From positions 1-6,109 of the forward strand of contig JBNJDY010000080.1 of the NCBI GenBank assembly GCA_051745305.1: DNA of 6,109 nt. Reading direction: 5' to 3'. Below are positions 4,696 through 6,109 of this stretch, piece after piece. The notes beneath the pieces were generated by a model. That model saw nothing but the letters and a program-made list of their open reading frames with translations, was not told the DNA's origin and searched no databases. Both the position numbers and the translations under genes were made by a program. This DNA is from Saliniplasma sp051745305 (GTDB lineage: Archaea; Thermoplasmatota; Thermoplasmata; Halarchaeoplasmatales; Halarchaeoplasmataceae). Numbering within the stretch: the stretch's first letter is position 1; each line of letters opens with the position of its first letter.

Positions 4696-5571
4696 ATGTT
4701 CAAGAACAAAGAAAAGATAATCGAGAAGGTGAAAAACCTTCCAAGGGGTGAAAAATCTGACTCAGGGAGGTACTGGTGCGTCACGTGTAAGAAACTCTTC
4801 GAACTGGACGAGCCGGTCTGTCCATACATGCCTAAGGTATGTTTGAACTCACCGATAGCAGTTGAAAATATGCCACCAGAATCAACGGAGGGGCTGGAGA
4901 AATTTGGACTTTTCTATCCGAAGATACCTCAGATGATTTTGGCTAAATTCATAGATACGGATGAAGCTGAAGAACTAGCTGATATCTACTTCGATTTCCT
5001 GAAAGATTGGAACATACGATACGAAGAACAGCCGCTCCAGACCATCAAGAGTTTCATAATCACGGTCAGCGGATGTGAAACCGCACAGAGGGTGGAAGAA
5101 GACAAAGTTACATTCATAGTTACGGATATCGATAAGGTCTGGGAGAAAGATAAACTCTTCGAGATACTCGAAGAAGCTCTGAAGAGTGTAAAGGCGAGAC
5201 TAGACTTCAATAAAGATATAGAACTCGACGACACGTCTATCTTAGGAGACATGCCCATCGGTAAGTACTACTGTCCCATGTGCCAGAAATTCTTCGAGTT
5301 CTCCATCCAGAGGGATACGATAACGTGTCCGCTGATGGCTCAAAAATGTATGGCTACACCTACCGCTATAGAGAAAATTAAATACGATCTAGATGATCTT
5401 ATACATGTTTACAACGTCACTCCGAGTATATACGCGGATATGATAGATTCAGTCTATGACGGAGAAGGCGGTATGGAATACCTGGAAGAGATACTTAAAA
5501 ACGAGTGGGATTTCGATATAAGTGAGGATAAGCTCAAGGAGGTCGCCGAACTACTCGGGATATCAAGTTGA
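4696..5571 (+). CDS. Unrecognised protein with two four-cysteine (probable metal-binding) modules
   Basis: This 291-residue acidic protein has no signal peptide or membrane segment, so it is probably cytoplasmic. I do not recognise the family. It contains two copies of one module. The first has C28, C31, C42 and C49 in YWCVTCKKLFE...CPYMPKVCLNSPIAVE. The second has C193, C196, C211 and C218 in YYCPMCQKFFE...CPLMAQKCMATPTAIE. The shared pattern is Y-[WY]-C-x2-C-x3-F-E, then C-P-x-M-x3-C-x3-P-x-A-[IV]-E. Four cysteines as CxxC plus CP...C suggest a zinc or iron site; that is inference. A helical segment follows each module (about 72-112 and 235-289), so the whole unit seems duplicated. Residues about 115-180 between them include an extra cysteine (C127, SGCETA) and a mixed sheet/helix pattern. 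The ATG at 4696 is leaderless from the TATA box upstream. It converges with the next gene, 5 nt away. Confidence 0.85.
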   Translation: MFKNKEKIIEKVKNLPRGEKSDSGRYWCVTCKKLFELDEPVCPYMPKVCLNSPIAVENMPPESTEGLEKFGLFYPKIPQMILAKFIDTDEAEELADIYFDFLKDWNIRYEEQPLQTIKSFIITVSGCETAQRVEEDKVTFIVTDIDKVWEKDKLFEILEEALKSVKARLDFNKDIELDDTSILGDMPIGKYYCPMCQKFFEFSIQRDTITCPLMAQKCMATPTAIEKIKYDLDDLIHVYNVTPSIYADMIDSVYDGEGGMEYLEEILKNEWDFDISEDKLKEVAELLGISS

Positions 5572-5576
5572 GTGGA

Positions 5577-6071
5577 TCAATCATCCTTCCAGATATACTC
5601 GAAATCGCAGTGATCGTCACCCTGCATCAGGGTTTTAGTTCTCTTTAACTCCACGTTAGGATGATATATTGGGGCCACCTCGAGATCCGGTTTACACGAC
5701 ACTTCGTAACCGATATCTGAAGCATCTAACTGATTGAAGATCTCAGCCCAGAGGCATCTGTGAACGTCGAACTTGAATATGGTATCAGAATCTTTTTTTA
5801 CCTCGTAAGACAAACAGTCCTTCATTGGTGGTGAACTCAATTCTTCTTTGTAGACTTTCTTAAAATCTCCGAAGTTCTGGATGTCTTTTGATTCGATTAT
5901 CCTTTTCCTGTTCTCTACGCTCTTTTCATCGGAGAATTTGGACATCCTCTTCAAAGCTCCTTCTCTTCCCACCTCTTCTTCCAACAGTCCGAACATCTCG
6001 ACGATGGTTCCGAATATGGATCTGAAGTAGGCTTCATAGGTGATGTTCATCTTGTCTTTATTCGCTGCCAT
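5577..6071 (-). CDS. L-2-amino-thiazoline-4-carboxylic acid hydrolase-like protein
   Basis: This 164-residue soluble protein resembles the ATC hydrolase family (PF14196-type). Conserved-looking elements: RCLWAEIF (105-112, C106), GYEVSCKPDL (121-130, C126), HPNVELKRTKTLMQGDDHCDFEY (137-159, H154, C155). The N-terminal half (about 10-80) is helical and variable. The characterised bacterial enzyme opens the thiazoline ring of L-ATC to a cysteine derivative. Many archaeal and anaerobe homologues are annotated only by similarity, so the real substrate here is open. The three cysteines and HC pair could form a metal or catalytic site. The ATG at 6071 is preferred over M8 (6050) because it lies about 27 nt from a good TATA box and no SD is present. 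The gene converges on the cysteine-module gene with 5 nt between stops. No neighbour suggests a cysteine-synthesis pathway. Confidence 0.82.
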   Translation of the reverse strand: MAANKDKMNITYEAYFRSIFGTIVEMFGLLEEEVGREGALKRMSKFSDEKSVENRKRIIESKDIQNFGDFKKVYKEELSSPPMKDCLSYEVKKDSDTIFKFDVHRCLWAEIFNQLDASDIGYEVSCKPDLEVAPIYHPNVELKRTKTLMQGDDHCDFEYIWKDD

Positions 6072-6093
6072 GATTCAATCATCTCTAAACTGA

Positions 6094-6109
6094 TGTATTA
6101 ACTTTTACT
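6094..6109 (-). promoter_or_regulatory. BRE/TATA promoter of the ATC-hydrolase-like gene
   Basis: Read on the minus strand, AAAAG precedes TTAATACA (6101-6094), centred about 27 nt before the ATG at 6071. The form and spacing nearly copy the ECF operon promoter at 1613-1628. The transcript would be leaderless. The BRE side runs to the window edge. Confidence 0.6.

Overview
The window looks like a piece of a euryarchaeal chromosome, perhaps Thermoplasmatota-like, though the lineage is an inference. Evidence for Archaea: AGA/AGG dominate arginine codons and ATA is frequent for isoleucine. TATA-like boxes sit about 27 nt upstream of start codons that have no Shine-Dalgarno (SD) sequence, which indicates leaderless mRNAs. 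Textbook SD sequences appear only inside the operon. The protein families (an Lrp/AsnC regulator, SfsA, an ECF transporter, an ATC-hydrolase-like protein) are all found in anaerobic archaea. No mobile element, CRISPR array, rRNA or tRNA was seen.

Layout. 1-419 (+) is an Lrp/AsnC-type regulator cut off at its 5' end. It is followed 8 nt later by sfsA (428-1126, +). 1127-1650 is a noncoding gap with a T-rich terminator, a hairpin between short direct repeats, a possible 23-residue membrane peptide on the minus strand, and a cluster of competing inverted repeats. It ends in the promoter of the next operon.

1651-4363 (+) is a complete, tightly coupled energy-coupling factor (ECF) vitamin-type importer in the order S - A - A - T. 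Every junction overlaps (8, 17 and 4 nt). Two starts, a GTG and a TTG, are set by strong SD sequences inside the preceding gene. The S protein would bind the substrate, EcfT would couple it to the two ATPases, and the ATPases would drive import. The substrate cannot be told from the sequence. Conserved ATPase motifs are lost unequally in the two subunits, which predicts one near-normal and one degenerate ATP site.

4364-4695 is a second noncoding gap with direct repeats and several hairpins, the last followed by a T run. It may encode a small RNA or be the operon's 3' region. 4696-5571 (+) encodes an unrecognised 291-residue protein built from two copies of a four-cysteine, probably metal-binding, module. 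It converges, with a 5-nt gap, on 5577-6071 (-), an L-2-amino-thiazoline-4-carboxylic acid hydrolase-like protein whose promoter lies at the right edge of the window.

The most interesting items are the duplicated cysteine-module protein, the asymmetric ECF ATPase pair and the structured gap at 4500-4650.
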